The position numbers were made by a program, and so were the translations under genes. Shown here one piece after another: positions 7,950 to 17,420 of a stretch of 40,899 bases of DNA; the first letter of the stretch is position 1; each line of letters begins with the position of its first letter. Under the pieces are notes generated by a model, which was given only the letters and a program-made list of their open reading frames with translations, had not been told where the DNA came from and made no database searches. The stretch covers positions 1-40,899 of the forward strand of contig ONEY01000015.1 in NCBI GenBank assembly GCA_900316965.1, written 5' to 3'. Source of the DNA: an uncultured Bacteroidales bacterium. GTDB lineage: Bacteria; Bacteroidota; Bacteroidia; Bacteroidales; P3.

Positions 7950-9695
7950 ATGGCATTTATCAATACAAAAAACATTAAAGGTGATATTTTTGGAGGTATT
8001 ACAGCCGGAATTGTGGCTTTGCCTTTGGCTCTCGCTTTTGGCATACAAGCCTTCAGTGGCATTAGCAGCCCTGACGCGGCATCAATAGGCGCTTACGCCG
8101 GTCTTGTCGGTGCTATGATGCTGGGATTTTTTGCAGCCCTGTGTGGTGGTACTCCTAGCCAAATCAGCGGCCCTACTGGTCCTATGACCATTGTCACCGC
8201 GACTCTGGTAACTGGCGCCTGGACTTCGTCGGGTGGCAACCTAAGCGAAGTACTTGTGTCTATGGCCTTCGCGGCTCTCTTTTGCGGCTTGTTCCAAGCT
8301 CTTTTTGGTATCATTAAGATTGGTAAATATGTGCGCTATATTCCCTACCCTGTTCTGTCTGGATTCATGAGCGGCATTGGCGTAATCATCATCCTGCAAC
8401 AGCTCTATCCTCTTATCGGACAAAGTGGTTCTGGCTCCATGCTCGACCTTATGATAGGCTATCCCTCAGCAGTAGGAAACACTTCGCTGACTGCTCTTTT
8501 GCTGGGCTTGGGAACAGTAGCAATTATTTATTTGTTCCCCCTGCTGACCAAAAAGGTTCCATCTACCCTCGTGGCGCTCATTGTGATGACTATTGTGTCG
8601 CTGTTTATCAATATGGACGGCGTTCCTATCATTGGAAACATTCCCTCTGGATTGCCAACTCCTTTCTTTGCAAAGTCTGGTGTTGACCTCGCTACCATCA
8701 ACTGGGGCACCGTCCTCACCGCAGCCATCATTCCTGGCCTCACTCTGGCAGGCCTGGGTTCCATCGACACCCTGCTGACATCGGTCGTGGCCGACAACAT
8801 CACCAAGACTAAACACAACAGCAACCGCGAACTTATTGGCCAAGGTATTGGCAACGCTATCGCTGGTCTCTTCTGCGGACTGCCGGGCGCTGGCGCTACT
8901 ATGCGTACCGTCGTCAACGTCAAAAGCGGCGGACGAACTCCTCTGAGTGGCGTAATACACGCTTTGGTTCTCCTCGCCGTATTGCTTGGACTTGGCTCTC
9001 TGGTAAAATATGTTCCTCTTTCGGTACTTGCCGGCATTCTTATCACCGTAGGTTGGGGCATTATCGACTTCCGTGGATTCAAAGACCTGCTGAAAATACC
9101 TAGAGCCGACGCCGTTGTGCTCATGGTCGTTTTCGTCGTCACCGTCTTTGTCGACCTTCTGACTGCTGTGGGAATAGGCATGGTTATTGCCTGCGTGCTG
9201 TTCATGAAACGAGCCTCCGACCTTGTTGAGGGCGGTTATAGCTCGTCGGCAATGAGCGACAGCGACCTGCATAAAGGTCTACCGGCACCTCCGCAAGCCA
9301 ACTTCGACAAAACACTTCCTTGGAGCGACGAGGGCGGCATAACTGATGAGATGCGTCAACACATATACATCCAACGTCTTAACGGACCTATCTTCTTTGG
9401 CTCCATTACTAAGTTCAAAGAGGTGATGACCGATGTGCCCAACGACGCAAAAATCGTCATAATTCGTATGCGTCTTGTCAGCTTCATGGATCAGAGCGGA
9501 CTTTACGCAATGGAAGAGGCCATCAAAGACCTTCAGGCTAGAGGCGTTATGGTGCTCATGACTATAATTCAACCGCAGCCTATGTATATGCTGACTAAAA
9601 TGAAGGTTATCCCTGAGGTTGTCCCTCAAGAGCACACCTTCAAAACCTTCGAAGATTGTACCGACTTCTTGAAGCAGATAACCAAGGAAATGTAA
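7950..9695 (+). CDS. SulP-family inorganic anion transporter with STAS domain
   Basis: 581 aa, a normal length for bacterial SulP (SLC26-like) proteins. The membrane domain spans about residues 1-415: GDIFGGITAGIVALPLALAFG at the start, then GPTGPMTIVTATLVTG, a typical SulP core motif, and PGLTLAGLGSIDTLLTSVVAD. The C-terminal STAS domain is at about 465-580 and contains IVIIRMRLVSFMDQSGLYAMEEAI. It probably takes up sulfate, bicarbonate or another anion by cation symport; the substrate cannot be told from sequence. A strong hairpin terminator follows 20 nt after the stop, so it is monocistronic. Long minus-strand ORFs inside it are shadows. Confidence 0.92.
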   Translation: MAFINTKNIKGDIFGGITAGIVALPLALAFGIQAFSGISSPDAASIGAYAGLVGAMMLGFFAALCGGTPSQISGPTGPMTIVTATLVTGAWTSSGGNLSEVLVSMAFAALFCGLFQALFGIIKIGKYVRYIPYPVLSGFMSGIGVIIILQQLYPLIGQSGSGSMLDLMIGYPSAVGNTSLTALLLGLGTVAIIYLFPLLTKKVPSTLVALIVMTIVSLFINMDGVPIIGNIPSGLPTPFFAKSGVDLATINWGTVLTAAIIPGLTLAGLGSIDTLLTSVVADNITKTKHNSNRELIGQGIGNAIAGLFCGLPGAGATMRTVVNVKSGGRTPLSGVIHALVLLAVLLGLGSLVKYVPLSVLAGILITVGWGIIDFRGFKDLLKIPRADAVVLMVVFVVTVFVDLLTAVGIGMVIACVLFMKRASDLVEGGYSSSAMSDSDLHKGLPAPPQANFDKTLPWSDEGGITDEMRQHIYIQRLNGPIFFGSITKFKEVMTDVPNDAKIVIIRMRLVSFMDQSGLYAMEEAIKDLQARGVMVLMTIIQPQPMYMLTKMKVIPEVVPQEHTFKTFEDCTDFLKQITKEM

Positions 9696-9715
9696 TCAAA
9701 AATTTGCAATAAGTA

Positions 9716-9752
9716 AAGCCTCGCTAATTCTAAAACTTAGCGAGGCTTCTTT
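9716..9752 (+). terminator. Rho-independent terminator after the SulP gene
   Basis: A 12-bp perfect stem (AAGCCTCGCTAA at 9716-9727, complement at 9737-9748) has a 9-nt loop and is followed by a short T-rich tail. Confidence 0.85.
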
Positions 9753-9756
9753 ATAA

Positions 9757-9785
9757 GGGCAAAAGGGCTTCAGGTGCTTTTGCCC
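9757..9785. terminator. Second hairpin between convergent genes
   Basis: A 9-bp stem (GGGCAAAAG at 9757-9765, CTTTTGCCC at 9777-9785) lies just after the SulP terminator. It may act as a back-up or reverse-strand terminator for the LuxR-type gene ending at 9986. The rest of the gap to 9986 shows no gene. Confidence 0.45.
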
Positions 9786-9985
9786 ATTGCTTAGGATATC
9801 TTTAAAATGCAAGGAAGTTACTTGAATTCTGCCACTCTTTCTACAACCATTTGTCATTGCAAATCAGTTCACAATAATACCTCTGAGTTGCCATTATACT
9901 ACACATATTCATTTACTATGATATAGCGGACAATTAGTTTAATATATATTTTCGAAAGTGAAAAAAAGCCTGTCCCCTATTTGCC

Positions 9986-10576
9986 TTACATAAGATTGTG
10001 AATCATTGCATATACTGCAAGACCCGCTACAGATTTAATTCCTGTTTTATGTGTGATGTTTTTACGGTGACTGTTGACTGTGTGTATAGAGATGTTTAGC
10101 TTGTCTGCTATCTCTTTACTGCTCAAGCCCTTCGCAACGAGCACCAATACGTCTGTCTCTCGATCGCTCAGCTCGTAATTGTCCGAGACAATCTCCTTGT
10201 CAGGATTCTCTTTTGTACTTTGGATGGCTTCTTTCAAAACAGTCTGCATTGCACTACGGCCACAGCGTATATCGAGTTGGAAGCGGAAAAGGTCTAGCAC
10301 ATGTTTTTCCACATATTGGTACACTAATGCTACAATGGCCATCGAGGGACGCTGACTCTCCAATGACGCTATCTGCGCTTTGGGGGTTGACGACAGAATG
10401 GTCGGATTGATAATCAACAAGTCGGGACGCAAAACAGGGAGTCTTTCCTGTAGCATGGCGGTGTCGTGCATCGGAGCCAAGACATTGTAACCGCCAGCTT
10501 GCGAGAGCAATGAACGAAGTCCCTCGGTGATGATATCCGACGGCTCGACAACAAGAACTGAAATCAATGAGCTCAT
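9986..10576 (-). CDS. LuxR-type regulator with degenerate receiver domain
   Basis: 196 aa, laid out like a NarL/FixJ response regulator. Residues 1-~120 look like a receiver fold (ISVLVVEPSDIITEGLRSLL). The usual phospho-acceptor position is Asn57 (DLLIINPTIL) and the acidic pocket is reduced to Glu11, so it is probably not phosphorylated in the ordinary way. The C-terminal HTH at ~135-190 is intact: LSDRETDVLVLVAKGLSSKEIA, then LNISIHTVNSHRKNI. It overlaps the upstream hemerythrin-like gene by 4 nt (ATGA, 10573-10576), so the pair is coupled and the iron protein may provide the signal. That last link is inference. Confidence 0.83.
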   Translation of the reverse strand: MSSLISVLVVEPSDIITEGLRSLLSQAGGYNVLAPMHDTAMLQERLPVLRPDLLIINPTILSSTPKAQIASLESQRPSMAIVALVYQYVEKHVLDLFRFQLDIRCGRSAMQTVLKEAIQSTKENPDKEIVSDNYELSDRETDVLVLVAKGLSSKEIADKLNISIHTVNSHRKNITHKTGIKSVAGLAVYAMIHNLM

Positions 10577-11253
10577 TTATCTCTCCTTTCCAACCACTGC
10601 ATGTATGGTTGCAATATCTTGTCCTCGATAAGGGCATGTTTCTGTATGTCCGACGATAGCTGTAGTATGTCGAAGACAAGCTCCATAGTTTCCTCGGGGA
10701 GCACATTGCCGGGCAGGTACTTGTATACAATCTGGGTAAGGTCGTTGAGTTTGTCGACCAAATCAGGATGTGTCCGTTTGGATGTGCCTTTCATCAACCC
10801 ACGGCGCGAGGCTCCCTGCTGAAGTGCGAGAACTCGCGCAAACTCATACTTCTCCTCCGACGAGAAATGATCCTCTATCTGGTTTCGGAAATCGGCGTAA
10901 AACTGCTGGAACACCTTACCGTAACGATTGTCGATTTGACTAGCGATATTGTCGATATGGGCGCCTATATGTGGCAGACGCTCATCGGTGTAGTAGCGAT
11001 GCGAGGCCTTGAGATACGGCACCAATGGTGTCATGTCGATTTCTGACAACTCATCAATCATAGGCAGATAGTCCTCAAAGGTGTATAGGTTGCATATAAG
11101 TAGCATGAAATCCTCAGGAACCCCTGAGGCTGCACATACCTCGTGTACCGACTTTTCGCCAAAACCCAGAGGTATTCCAAAACGAGGCAAAAGAAGTATG
11201 ACATTATGGTTGGCTGCGATAATGTCTGCAAGTTTCATTCGTGAAGTAAACAT
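10573..11253 (-). CDS. Hemerythrin HHE-domain protein with RIC/ScdA-like N-terminus
   Basis: 226 aa. The N-terminal ~55 residues resemble the ScdA_N domain of RIC/YtfE di-iron repair proteins (LADIIAANHNVILLLPRFGI, then EKSVHEVCAASGV). The usual Cys-Cys after the 'YGI' position is replaced by LGFG. Residues ~80-215 form a hemerythrin-like four-helix bundle with candidate ligands H85, H95, H129, E133, H206 and E210 (ASHRYY; HFSSEE; DIQKHALIEDKI). It likely binds a di-iron centre and senses or handles oxygen, nitric oxide or iron stress. The start is the ATG at 11253; an in-frame ATG five codons later is an alternative. It is coupled to the regulator downstream. Confidence 0.82.
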   Translation of the reverse strand: MFTSRMKLADIIAANHNVILLLPRFGIPLGFGEKSVHEVCAASGVPEDFMLLICNLYTFEDYLPMIDELSEIDMTPLVPYLKASHRYYTDERLPHIGAHIDNIASQIDNRYGKVFQQFYADFRNQIEDHFSSEEKYEFARVLALQQGASRRGLMKGTSKRTHPDLVDKLNDLTQIVYKYLPGNVLPEETMELVFDILQLSSDIQKHALIEDKILQPYMQWLERRDK

Positions 11254-11373
11254 AGGACAGCAACTTGTGGTTATTGAATGTATTATTAAGAATCTACAAT
11301 AAAATCGTTTTATATCTGCATGAAGTATTTAATAATTAATCCATTAAATTTGCACATTTCGTATTCAACGGTA

Positions 11374-13887
11374 TTATTCACTAACATAGATACGTTTAAC
11401 ACGCGGTGAGACGGAAGTTAGTATTTCGTATGGAATGGTTTCGGCGGCGTCGGCCATATTCTGAAGCTGTTGGGGATTGCCGAAGAGCACCACTTCGTCT
11501 CCTTCTGAGCAGTCGACACCAGTGACATCAACAAAACACATGTCCATACATATACTGCCTATAATGGGCACTTCTTTACCTGCAATACTTACTTTGCCCC
11601 TGCCGTAACCTAGATGACGGGAGAGACCATCGGCGTAGCCTATAGGTATTATCGCTATGCGCGATGGCCGTTGCGCTATCCAACGACGATTGTAGCCCAC
11701 CGAGTCATTCTCGGGTATATCCTTGATTTGTGATATTCGTGTCTTTAAGGTGCTAACATGCTGTAGGCATGCCTGGACTTCGCTCTCGGGCGATACTCCG
11801 TAGAGTCCTATGCCAAGTCGCACCATATCGAACTGGGCCTCGGGGAAACGTGTGATACCCGAGGAGTTGAGGATATGGCAAATGATGTCGTCACGATGCA
11901 GTAGTCGCTTCAAATCGGAAGAGCCCTGACGAAAACGCTCTATCTGCATACGCGTGAAGTCGTCCATGGCAGGATCTTCGCTACAGGCAAGGTGGGAGAA
12001 CACCGACTTGACATACAAAGGCATGTCTCTCTTTTGCAGGATGGATGAGAGTCGCTCCATGTCGTCAATGCCAAACCCAAGACGATGCATACCTGTATCA
12101 AGCTCGATATGTACTGGTAATCGCTCTCCATCGGCGACATACATCTTGGCTGAGGCGGCGAAAAGCTCGAGAATACGGAAACTATAAATGTCGGGCTCTA
12201 GCTTGTAGCGTATTATGTTGTCAAAACTCTCCTCCTCGGGATTCATAATCATGATGGGCAGCGTGATACCGTTGCGCCTGAGTTCTACACCTTCGTCGCA
12301 ATAAGCCACGGTAAGGTAGTCGACATGATTGAATTGCAGCGCACTGGCTACCTCAACTTTGCCGGCGCCATACGACGAGGCCTTCACCATTGCCATCAGC
12401 TTGGTGTTGGGCGATATGCGCGAGCGGTAGTAGTTGACATTGTGGACAAGGGCGTCGAGGTTGACCTCCATAACTGTTTCGTGAAGTTTGCGTTGCAACG
12501 ACTTGGCGATATCCTCGAATTGGAATGAGCGAGCTCCTTTGAGCAATATGGTCTCATTCTGGAAACTGGCAAAATCGTATTCGCGCAAAAAGTCGGGTGT
12601 GGAGTCGAAAAAGATCGACTTAACATTCGAGAACCTGTCAGCATTACGCTGGAGGGCTGGACCTATACCGATGAACTTGGTTATGCCTCTTTGCGATATA
12701 AGTACGGCAACTTGTGAATAAAGCTCTGACTCGGGCAAACCCGACTGGACAAAATCGCTTATGATGAGCGTTTTTTGGAAATGCTGCTGCTCGTGCTGGA
12801 GATAATCGAGCGCTATGGAGAGTGAGTTGATGTCGAGACTGTAGCTGTCGTTGATAAGCATGCAGTTGTTGATAGCTTCGCCCATCTCCATACGCATGGC
12901 TACGGGTTGAAGTCCTCGACAACGCTCTTTGATGGTGTTGACCGGACATCCCAGATATATCATCAACGTAATGCAATGCATAGCGTTCTCGACCGAGGCT
13001 CGGTCGACAAAAGGTATCTCTAACTCTACATCTCCTCTGTTGCCTGAAGGTTCTGTATAATTTATTGTGAGAAGGCTGTGATGTTCGGAAACAGAGACTG
13101 AAAGCAACTGGACATCGTTGTCGGATGACGAGCCCCATGTGAAACGACGCAGCTGACGAAACTTCTCGTTTTCTGACACCACAGAGTGGATCTCTTTATG
13201 GTCTAAACAATAGATAAGGGCGTTGCAATGTGTGAAGAGTTGCAGCTTCTCGGCAATCTTCTGACGGCGGGTGAGGAAGTTCTCATCATGAGCTTGTCCT
13301 ATGTTGGTGAAGATACCTATAGTGGGTCTAATAACCTCGCGCAATGCCTCCATCTCGCCAGGTTCGCTGATTCCTGCCTCGAAAACGGCAAAATCATGCT
13401 CGCTGTTGAGCTGCCAAACCGACAACGGCACTCCTATCTGTGAGTTGTAACTTTTGGGATTTGCCGCAATATTGTGGTCGGGAGCGAGAAGCTGCACAAT
13501 CCAATCCTTCACAACGGTCTTGCCATTGCTTCCGGTGACGCCGACAACAGGGATATCGAACAGCGACCGGTGATTGGAGGAAAGATGCTGCAAAGCGCTT
13601 ACAACATTGGAAACAAACCAGATATTGGCTTGGGAAAGGTTTAGTATAGCTTCTTTCAAATCGGCACTGATAGCGGCGTCGAGGACGAAATTACGGACGC
13701 CTTTTTTGTAAAGCTCCGGCACATAGCGCGCACCATTGTTACGTTTGGTGGGGATTGCGAAAAACAGAGAGGCGGCAGGGTCGACTAGTTTGCGACTGTC
13801 GGTGAGAAGGCGCGAAATTGAGCTGTCACTATTGACGACTCGCATTTCAACAGGTTTTAGTAATGAAGATAATTCAACGGGAAGCAT
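11374..13887 (-). CDS. murF-alr: Bifunctional MurF / alanine racemase fusion
   Basis: 837 aa. Residues 1-~460 are UDP-N-acetylmuramoyl-tripeptide:D-alanyl-D-alanine ligase: the Mur ligase ATP loop is GVTGSNGKT at 116-124, followed by the central IGIFTNIGQAHDENF region. Residues ~465-837 are a PLP-dependent alanine racemase: the lysine motif MVKASSYGAG at about residue 500, DTGMHRLG, GYNRRW, IPIGYADGLSRHLG and SICMDMCFVDVTG. One polypeptide thus makes D-Ala and attaches D-Ala-D-Ala to the peptidoglycan precursor in the cytoplasm. This fusion is known in Bacteroidota. The racemase lysine loop reads KASSYGAG rather than the common KANAYGHG. It forms a minus-strand run with DUF2851. Confidence 0.95.
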   Translation of the reverse strand: MLPVELSSLLKPVEMRVVNSDSSISRLLTDSRKLVDPAASLFFAIPTKRNNGARYVPELYKKGVRNFVLDAAISADLKEAILNLSQANIWFVSNVVSALQHLSSNHRSLFDIPVVGVTGSNGKTVVKDWIVQLLAPDHNIAANPKSYNSQIGVPLSVWQLNSEHDFAVFEAGISEPGEMEALREVIRPTIGIFTNIGQAHDENFLTRRQKIAEKLQLFTHCNALIYCLDHKEIHSVVSENEKFRQLRRFTWGSSSDNDVQLLSVSVSEHHSLLTINYTEPSGNRGDVELEIPFVDRASVENAMHCITLMIYLGCPVNTIKERCRGLQPVAMRMEMGEAINNCMLINDSYSLDINSLSIALDYLQHEQQHFQKTLIISDFVQSGLPESELYSQVAVLISQRGITKFIGIGPALQRNADRFSNVKSIFFDSTPDFLREYDFASFQNETILLKGARSFQFEDIAKSLQRKLHETVMEVNLDALVHNVNYYRSRISPNTKLMAMVKASSYGAGKVEVASALQFNHVDYLTVAYCDEGVELRRNGITLPIMIMNPEEESFDNIIRYKLEPDIYSFRILELFAASAKMYVADGERLPVHIELDTGMHRLGFGIDDMERLSSILQKRDMPLYVKSVFSHLACSEDPAMDDFTRMQIERFRQGSSDLKRLLHRDDIICHILNSSGITRFPEAQFDMVRLGIGLYGVSPESEVQACLQHVSTLKTRISQIKDIPENDSVGYNRRWIAQRPSRIAIIPIGYADGLSRHLGYGRGKVSIAGKEVPIIGSICMDMCFVDVTGVDCSEGDEVVLFGNPQQLQNMADAAETIPYEILTSVSPRVKRIYVSE

Positions 13888-13999
13888 TGCTTATATAGAA
13901 AAATTAAAAGTCTTATGGTTTTATCGTATTTTCTTTTTTTGTTATTGTTGTCGGCACATAATCCATATCAATCGAATCTTATCGTATTTATATTGTTGG

Positions 14000-15304
14000 C
14001 TACATTTCTGAGCTATTGTTTTTCACCAGCCTAAATCCCAACTGGCAATCAAGACAGCGACGAGGGACACAATATTCGTTGTGGCGCTGGATTAGGGCCT
14101 GCGACTCTGCCGCATTTTGGGGAACACGCCCTTCTGATGTCCAAAGTCGCGTTATACGGTTGCGCTCGGAGGGGAGTTGCTGCAACAACGTGAGTGCCCT
14201 GTCCTTGAGCCTTTGGTCGCCATGCTTGGCACCATAACAGAAGAGCAACGGTACGCATGCATTAATGATGATGGTGTCGATGGTGGAATGCCCCAAGCCA
14301 CGCTCTTTGCTCGATTGTCCTCCCGAAACAACAGGTTGATCGAAATTGTAGTGGCTACACCAATAAGGGGAAGCGCTGATGTCAAACAGGCCTCGCAGCT
14401 CGTCGATATCGCTGGCGTCCATAAGACGAGAGAAGAGATTGTTGGTCTTGTATATCAAGTTGGCAAACTGGCTTATACGAAGGGTCGGGAAACCCGCCGG
14501 ACGAACCCTGAAGAACTTCCACAGGTGTCCTGGCATGGCCTGAAGATGATAGGCAACGGCCTGATAACCATATTCTCGCTGGAGACTTAGCGGATAGTCG
14601 TCATTGAAATCGCCCTCGAGCAAACCACTCTGTCCGAAAAGCAAGGACTCAATACGAAATGCGTTGTCCTTCATTTTGGACAACACATTCATAGGCGTGC
14701 GCTTGGCAAGAATCTCAAAGGCAAAAGAGTTGATTTTGCCCCCAAAATAGCGAGCTGTCATCACATAGCAGGTCTGCTCCCAATCACCACGAAGGCTGTC
14801 GAGTAGTTTTTCAACATCGTTGGATTTGCGCTGAAGACGTTCTACCGTGAGCGACTCCTGACTGACATTGAAGAGAAACTCTGGTATTTCCTTGAGTCTT
14901 GGGGCACAAGGTATTTCTATGTTGGCGGGAGGATTGACCAATTGGTCATAATTGTTCCACATCTGCTCTGGAACGTTATTGACAACCTCGATTGTAGCTA
15001 TTTTTTTCCCTTTAGGCAAGTCGATGGCGACGTCGTTGACATAGACAACATGAAGGATGACGTTGTCGTAGTTTTTGTCACCCGAATGATGGTGCGCATT
15101 CCAATCGGAGGCTCGCACATGAACCTCGACATTGCCTGCCCAGCGTATGCCGCCTATAGTGAGTCGCGCGTCAAAAAAGTCGGGGCCTGCATCACGGTTG
15201 AGAATACCTGGGCGGTCGACAAGGACGGGCTGTCCGTCGGTAGTAATTAGCGGACCTTCGAAAAGGCGATGCTGCCACAGATATTGCAAAAACGATTCAG
15301 ACAC
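14000..15304 (-). CDS. DUF2851 family protein
   Basis: 434 aa, matching the DUF2851 family common in Bacteroidota. It has the characteristic N-terminus FLQYLWQHRLFEGPLITTDGQ, then the PGILNRDAGPDFFDARLTI and WAGNVEVHVRASDW segments. The C-terminus has a CVPRRCLDCQLG cysteine cluster. The function is unknown; the N-terminal half resembles a nuclease-like beta fold, but I cannot confirm catalysis. Translation appears to start at a GTG at 15304, with no better ATG nearby. It lies between dnaJ and murF-alr on the same strand. Confidence 0.88.
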   Translation of the reverse strand: MSESFLQYLWQHRLFEGPLITTDGQPVLVDRPGILNRDAGPDFFDARLTIGGIRWAGNVEVHVRASDWNAHHHSGDKNYDNVILHVVYVNDVAIDLPKGKKIATIEVVNNVPEQMWNNYDQLVNPPANIEIPCAPRLKEIPEFLFNVSQESLTVERLQRKSNDVEKLLDSLRGDWEQTCYVMTARYFGGKINSFAFEILAKRTPMNVLSKMKDNAFRIESLLFGQSGLLEGDFNDDYPLSLQREYGYQAVAYHLQAMPGHLWKFFRVRPAGFPTLRISQFANLIYKTNNLFSRLMDASDIDELRGLFDISASPYWCSHYNFDQPVVSGGQSSKERGLGHSTIDTIIINACVPLLFCYGAKHGDQRLKDRALTLLQQLPSERNRITRLWTSEGRVPQNAAESQALIQRHNEYCVPRRCLDCQLGFRLVKNNSSEM

Positions 15305-15390
15305 TAAAGATCAAAGTTAAAATAATATGGTGTTATAAGTGGGCGCGGCAATGTCGGCTTACGATAAACTGTTGCTTCTGTAAGCCTCGA

Positions 15391-16554
15391 TTAATTGAAG
15401 AGGTCTTTCATCTTGTCGAAGAAACCTCGCTCCTGTTTGGACGGATTGGGTTGGAAATTGGGATGGTCGTTGAGCTGGCTCAGAATGGCTTTCTCCTCTT
15501 TGGTGAGACTCTTGGGCACCCAAACATTGATGCTGACGAGAAGGTCGCCTCGTGAATATCCATTCAGGTCGGGAAGTCCTTTGCCTTTGAGACGAATCAC
15601 CTTGCCCGAGGGGGTTCCCTGCTCTATCTTGACACGCACTTTGCCACTGAGTGTGGGTATCTCGATAGAAGCGCCCATGGCGGCGTCGGCAAAGGTGATA
15701 AAAGCGTTGTAGAATAGGTTGTTTTCCTGTCGCTCAAACAATTCGTGTGGTATTTCCTCTACTTGAATAATAAGGTCGCCATTGACACCTCCTTGAGGAG
15801 CCGCATTGCCTTGACCACGCATAGATAGCTGCATGCCGTCGGAAACTCCGGCGGGAATCTTGATGGTCATGATATCCTCGGCCTTGACAATGCCATCGCC
15901 ATGACAGTCGTGGCACTTATCTTTTATTATCTTGCCCTTGCCTCCACAGTAGGGGCAAACCGACTGTGTTTGCATGTGGCCGAAAAGCGACTGGCGAACT
16001 TCGGTGACAACACCTGTGCCATGACAATGGGAGCAGGTCTCGAAACTATTATTGCGGGCGCCCGTGCCACCACAGGTTTTGCAGGGCACATACTTGTTGA
16101 CCTTGATTTTCTTCTCCACACCTTGGTCAATTTCCTCGAGGGTGAGTTTGACTTTGATACGGAGATTAGAGCCACGAGATGTGGGACGCGCGGCACCACG
16201 TCCGCGGGCGTCACCGAAGCCACCAAAACTGAAGCCGCCTCCACCACCAAAAAGGTCGCCAAAAATAGAGCCAAAGGACGAGAAAATATCGTCCATGCTC
16301 ATGCCCTGACCACTAAAACCACCAGCGCCTTCCAATCCGGCATGACCGAACTGGTCGTAACGTGCCTTCTTGTCAGGATTGCTGAGGACATCATAGGCCT
16401 CAGCAGCCTCTTTGAATTTTTCCTCGGCTTCCTTATCGCCAGGATTGCGGTCAGGATGATACTTGAGGGCAAGCTTGCGATAGGCTTTCTTCAAATCCTC
16501 GGGTGAGACATTTTTGTCGACACCCAGCACCTCGTAATAATCTCTTTTAGCCAT
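15391..16554 (-). CDS. dnaJ: Chaperone protein DnaJ
   Basis: 387 aa, full length. The J domain is at 1-70 with the HPD motif ([10 protein letters not shown]). A Gly/Phe-rich linker runs to about residue 120 ([17 protein letters not shown]). The zinc centre has four CxxCxGxG repeats: [24 protein letters not shown] and CHDCHGDG. The C-terminal substrate-binding domains include [21 protein letters not shown]. It delivers unfolded clients to DnaK and stimulates its ATPase. It sits 81 nt downstream of grpE, as is common; dnaK is not in this window. Confidence 0.97.
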   Translation of the reverse strand: MAKRDYYEVLGVDKNVSPEDLKKAYRKLALKYHPDRNPGDKEAEEKFKEAAEAYDVLSNPDKKARYDQFGHAGLEGAGGFSGQGMSMDDIFSSFGSIFGDLFGGGGGFSFGGFGDARGRGAARPTSRGSNLRIKVKLTLEEIDQGVEKKIKVNKYVPCKTCGGTGARNNSFETCSHCHGTGVVTEVRQSLFGHMQTQSVCPYCGGKGKIIKDKCHDCHGDGIVKAEDIMTIKIPAGVSDGMQLSMRGQGNAAPQGGVNGDLIIQVEEIPHELFERQENNLFYNAFITFADAAMGASIEIPTLSGKVRVKIEQGTPSGKVIRLKGKGLPDLNGYSRGDLLVSINVWVPKSLTKEEKAILSQLNDHPNFQPNPSKQERGFFDKMKDLFN

Positions 16555-16635
16555 ATATATATTGTGTGTGCGTATTTATTGATGTGTTGAAAAAAAAGAT
16601 GAATTCATAATTTAAAAAACGTCAGCAGGGACGCG

Positions 16636-17250
16636 TCAGTTGGCGACAACTACTTGGGCAAAGCGGATAACCTCGTCGTTGAGGAAATAGCCCTTCTTGA
16701 CGACGTCGATAACAGTGCCTTTGGCTTGCGGGTCGAGAGCGGGAATCTGGGTTATGGCCTCATGATAGTTCTCATCAAATTTGACTCCCATAGCCTCCAT
16801 AGGCTTCAACCCTTTCTGTTGAAGGGCGTTGAGCATGTTTTTAAGGATAAGCTGCATGCCCTCCTTGGCAGTGTCGTCGTCAGCCATGTTGGCGAGAGCG
16901 CGCTCCATATCGTCAATAACGGGAAGCATGAGTTTTATGACATCTTTTCCGCCATTGAGGATAAGTCCTGCCTTTTCGGCACTGGTGCGTTTGCGATAGT
17001 TTTCGTATTCTGAGTACAGGCGCATGTATTTGTCGTTCATCTCGGCAAGTTTCATGCCCATTTGCTCAACTTTTTGGTTCATCTCTTCCATGTGGCGCTC
17101 GGAGCGTTTTTTGCGGGCACGGCGTGAGTTGCCGCTTTCCTCCTTGACGTTGGTGGAATTGGCATTGGCTTGCGTCTGCTCGGCAGCAGCGCTGGCTTCG
17201 TTGTCGTTAATGGCAGTGTTCTGATTTTCTATATTTTCGTTTTGTTCCAT
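16636..17250 (-). CDS. grpE: Nucleotide exchange factor GrpE
   Basis: 204 aa from the ATG at 17250 (MEQNENIENQ). A longer reading from an upstream TTG is in frame but adds an unlikely basic leader. The N-terminal ~60 residues are low complexity. A long coiled coil follows (MEEMNQKVEQMGMKLAEMNDKYMRLYSEYENYRKRTSAEK, ~residues 55-95). The C-terminal beta domain has the family signature GVKFDENYHEAI, then KGYFLNDEVIRFAQVVVAN. It releases ADP from DnaK and works with the DnaJ encoded next. Confidence 0.95.
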   Translation of the reverse strand: MEQNENIENQNTAINDNEASAAAEQTQANANSTNVKEESGNSRRARKKRSERHMEEMNQKVEQMGMKLAEMNDKYMRLYSEYENYRKRTSAEKAGLILNGGKDVIKLMLPVIDDMERALANMADDDTAKEGMQLILKNMLNALQQKGLKPMEAMGVKFDENYHEAITQIPALDPQAKGTVIDVVKKGYFLNDEVIRFAQVVVAN

Positions 17251-17420
17251 AACATATTTTTTTTCAAAAACAAAAATGCGTCCAACCTTCAAAAGGAAGG
17301 ATTATGCTATCTTTTTCAATTATTTGCTATTAGGTTTCTTAACCGTGAAATAGTCACTATTATTGTAGCAATTTGTTTGCCACTCCTTCGGTCGTGACAT
17401 TTTGTCATAACTTTGGGTGC

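Noticed and set aside
8466..9272. 268-codon minus-strand ORF inside the SulP gene
   Set aside because: It lies wholly within a clear transporter gene, has low-complexity His/Gln/Asn-rich content and no recognisable domain. It is a shadow of codon bias.
15312..15397. Hairpin between DUF2851 and dnaJ as a terminator
   Set aside because: GGCTTAC/GTAAGCC forms only a 7-bp stem with a long loop and no T-run, so a terminator call is not supported.
15901..16506. 201-codon plus-strand ORF inside dnaJ
   Set aside because: It is antisense to a full-length DnaJ; the hydrophobic and Thr-rich content reflects the complement of the Gly-rich and charged regions.
17251..17292. Upstream TTG start for grpE
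   Set aside because: The ATG at 17250 gives the normal acidic GrpE N-terminus; the extension is basic and atypical.
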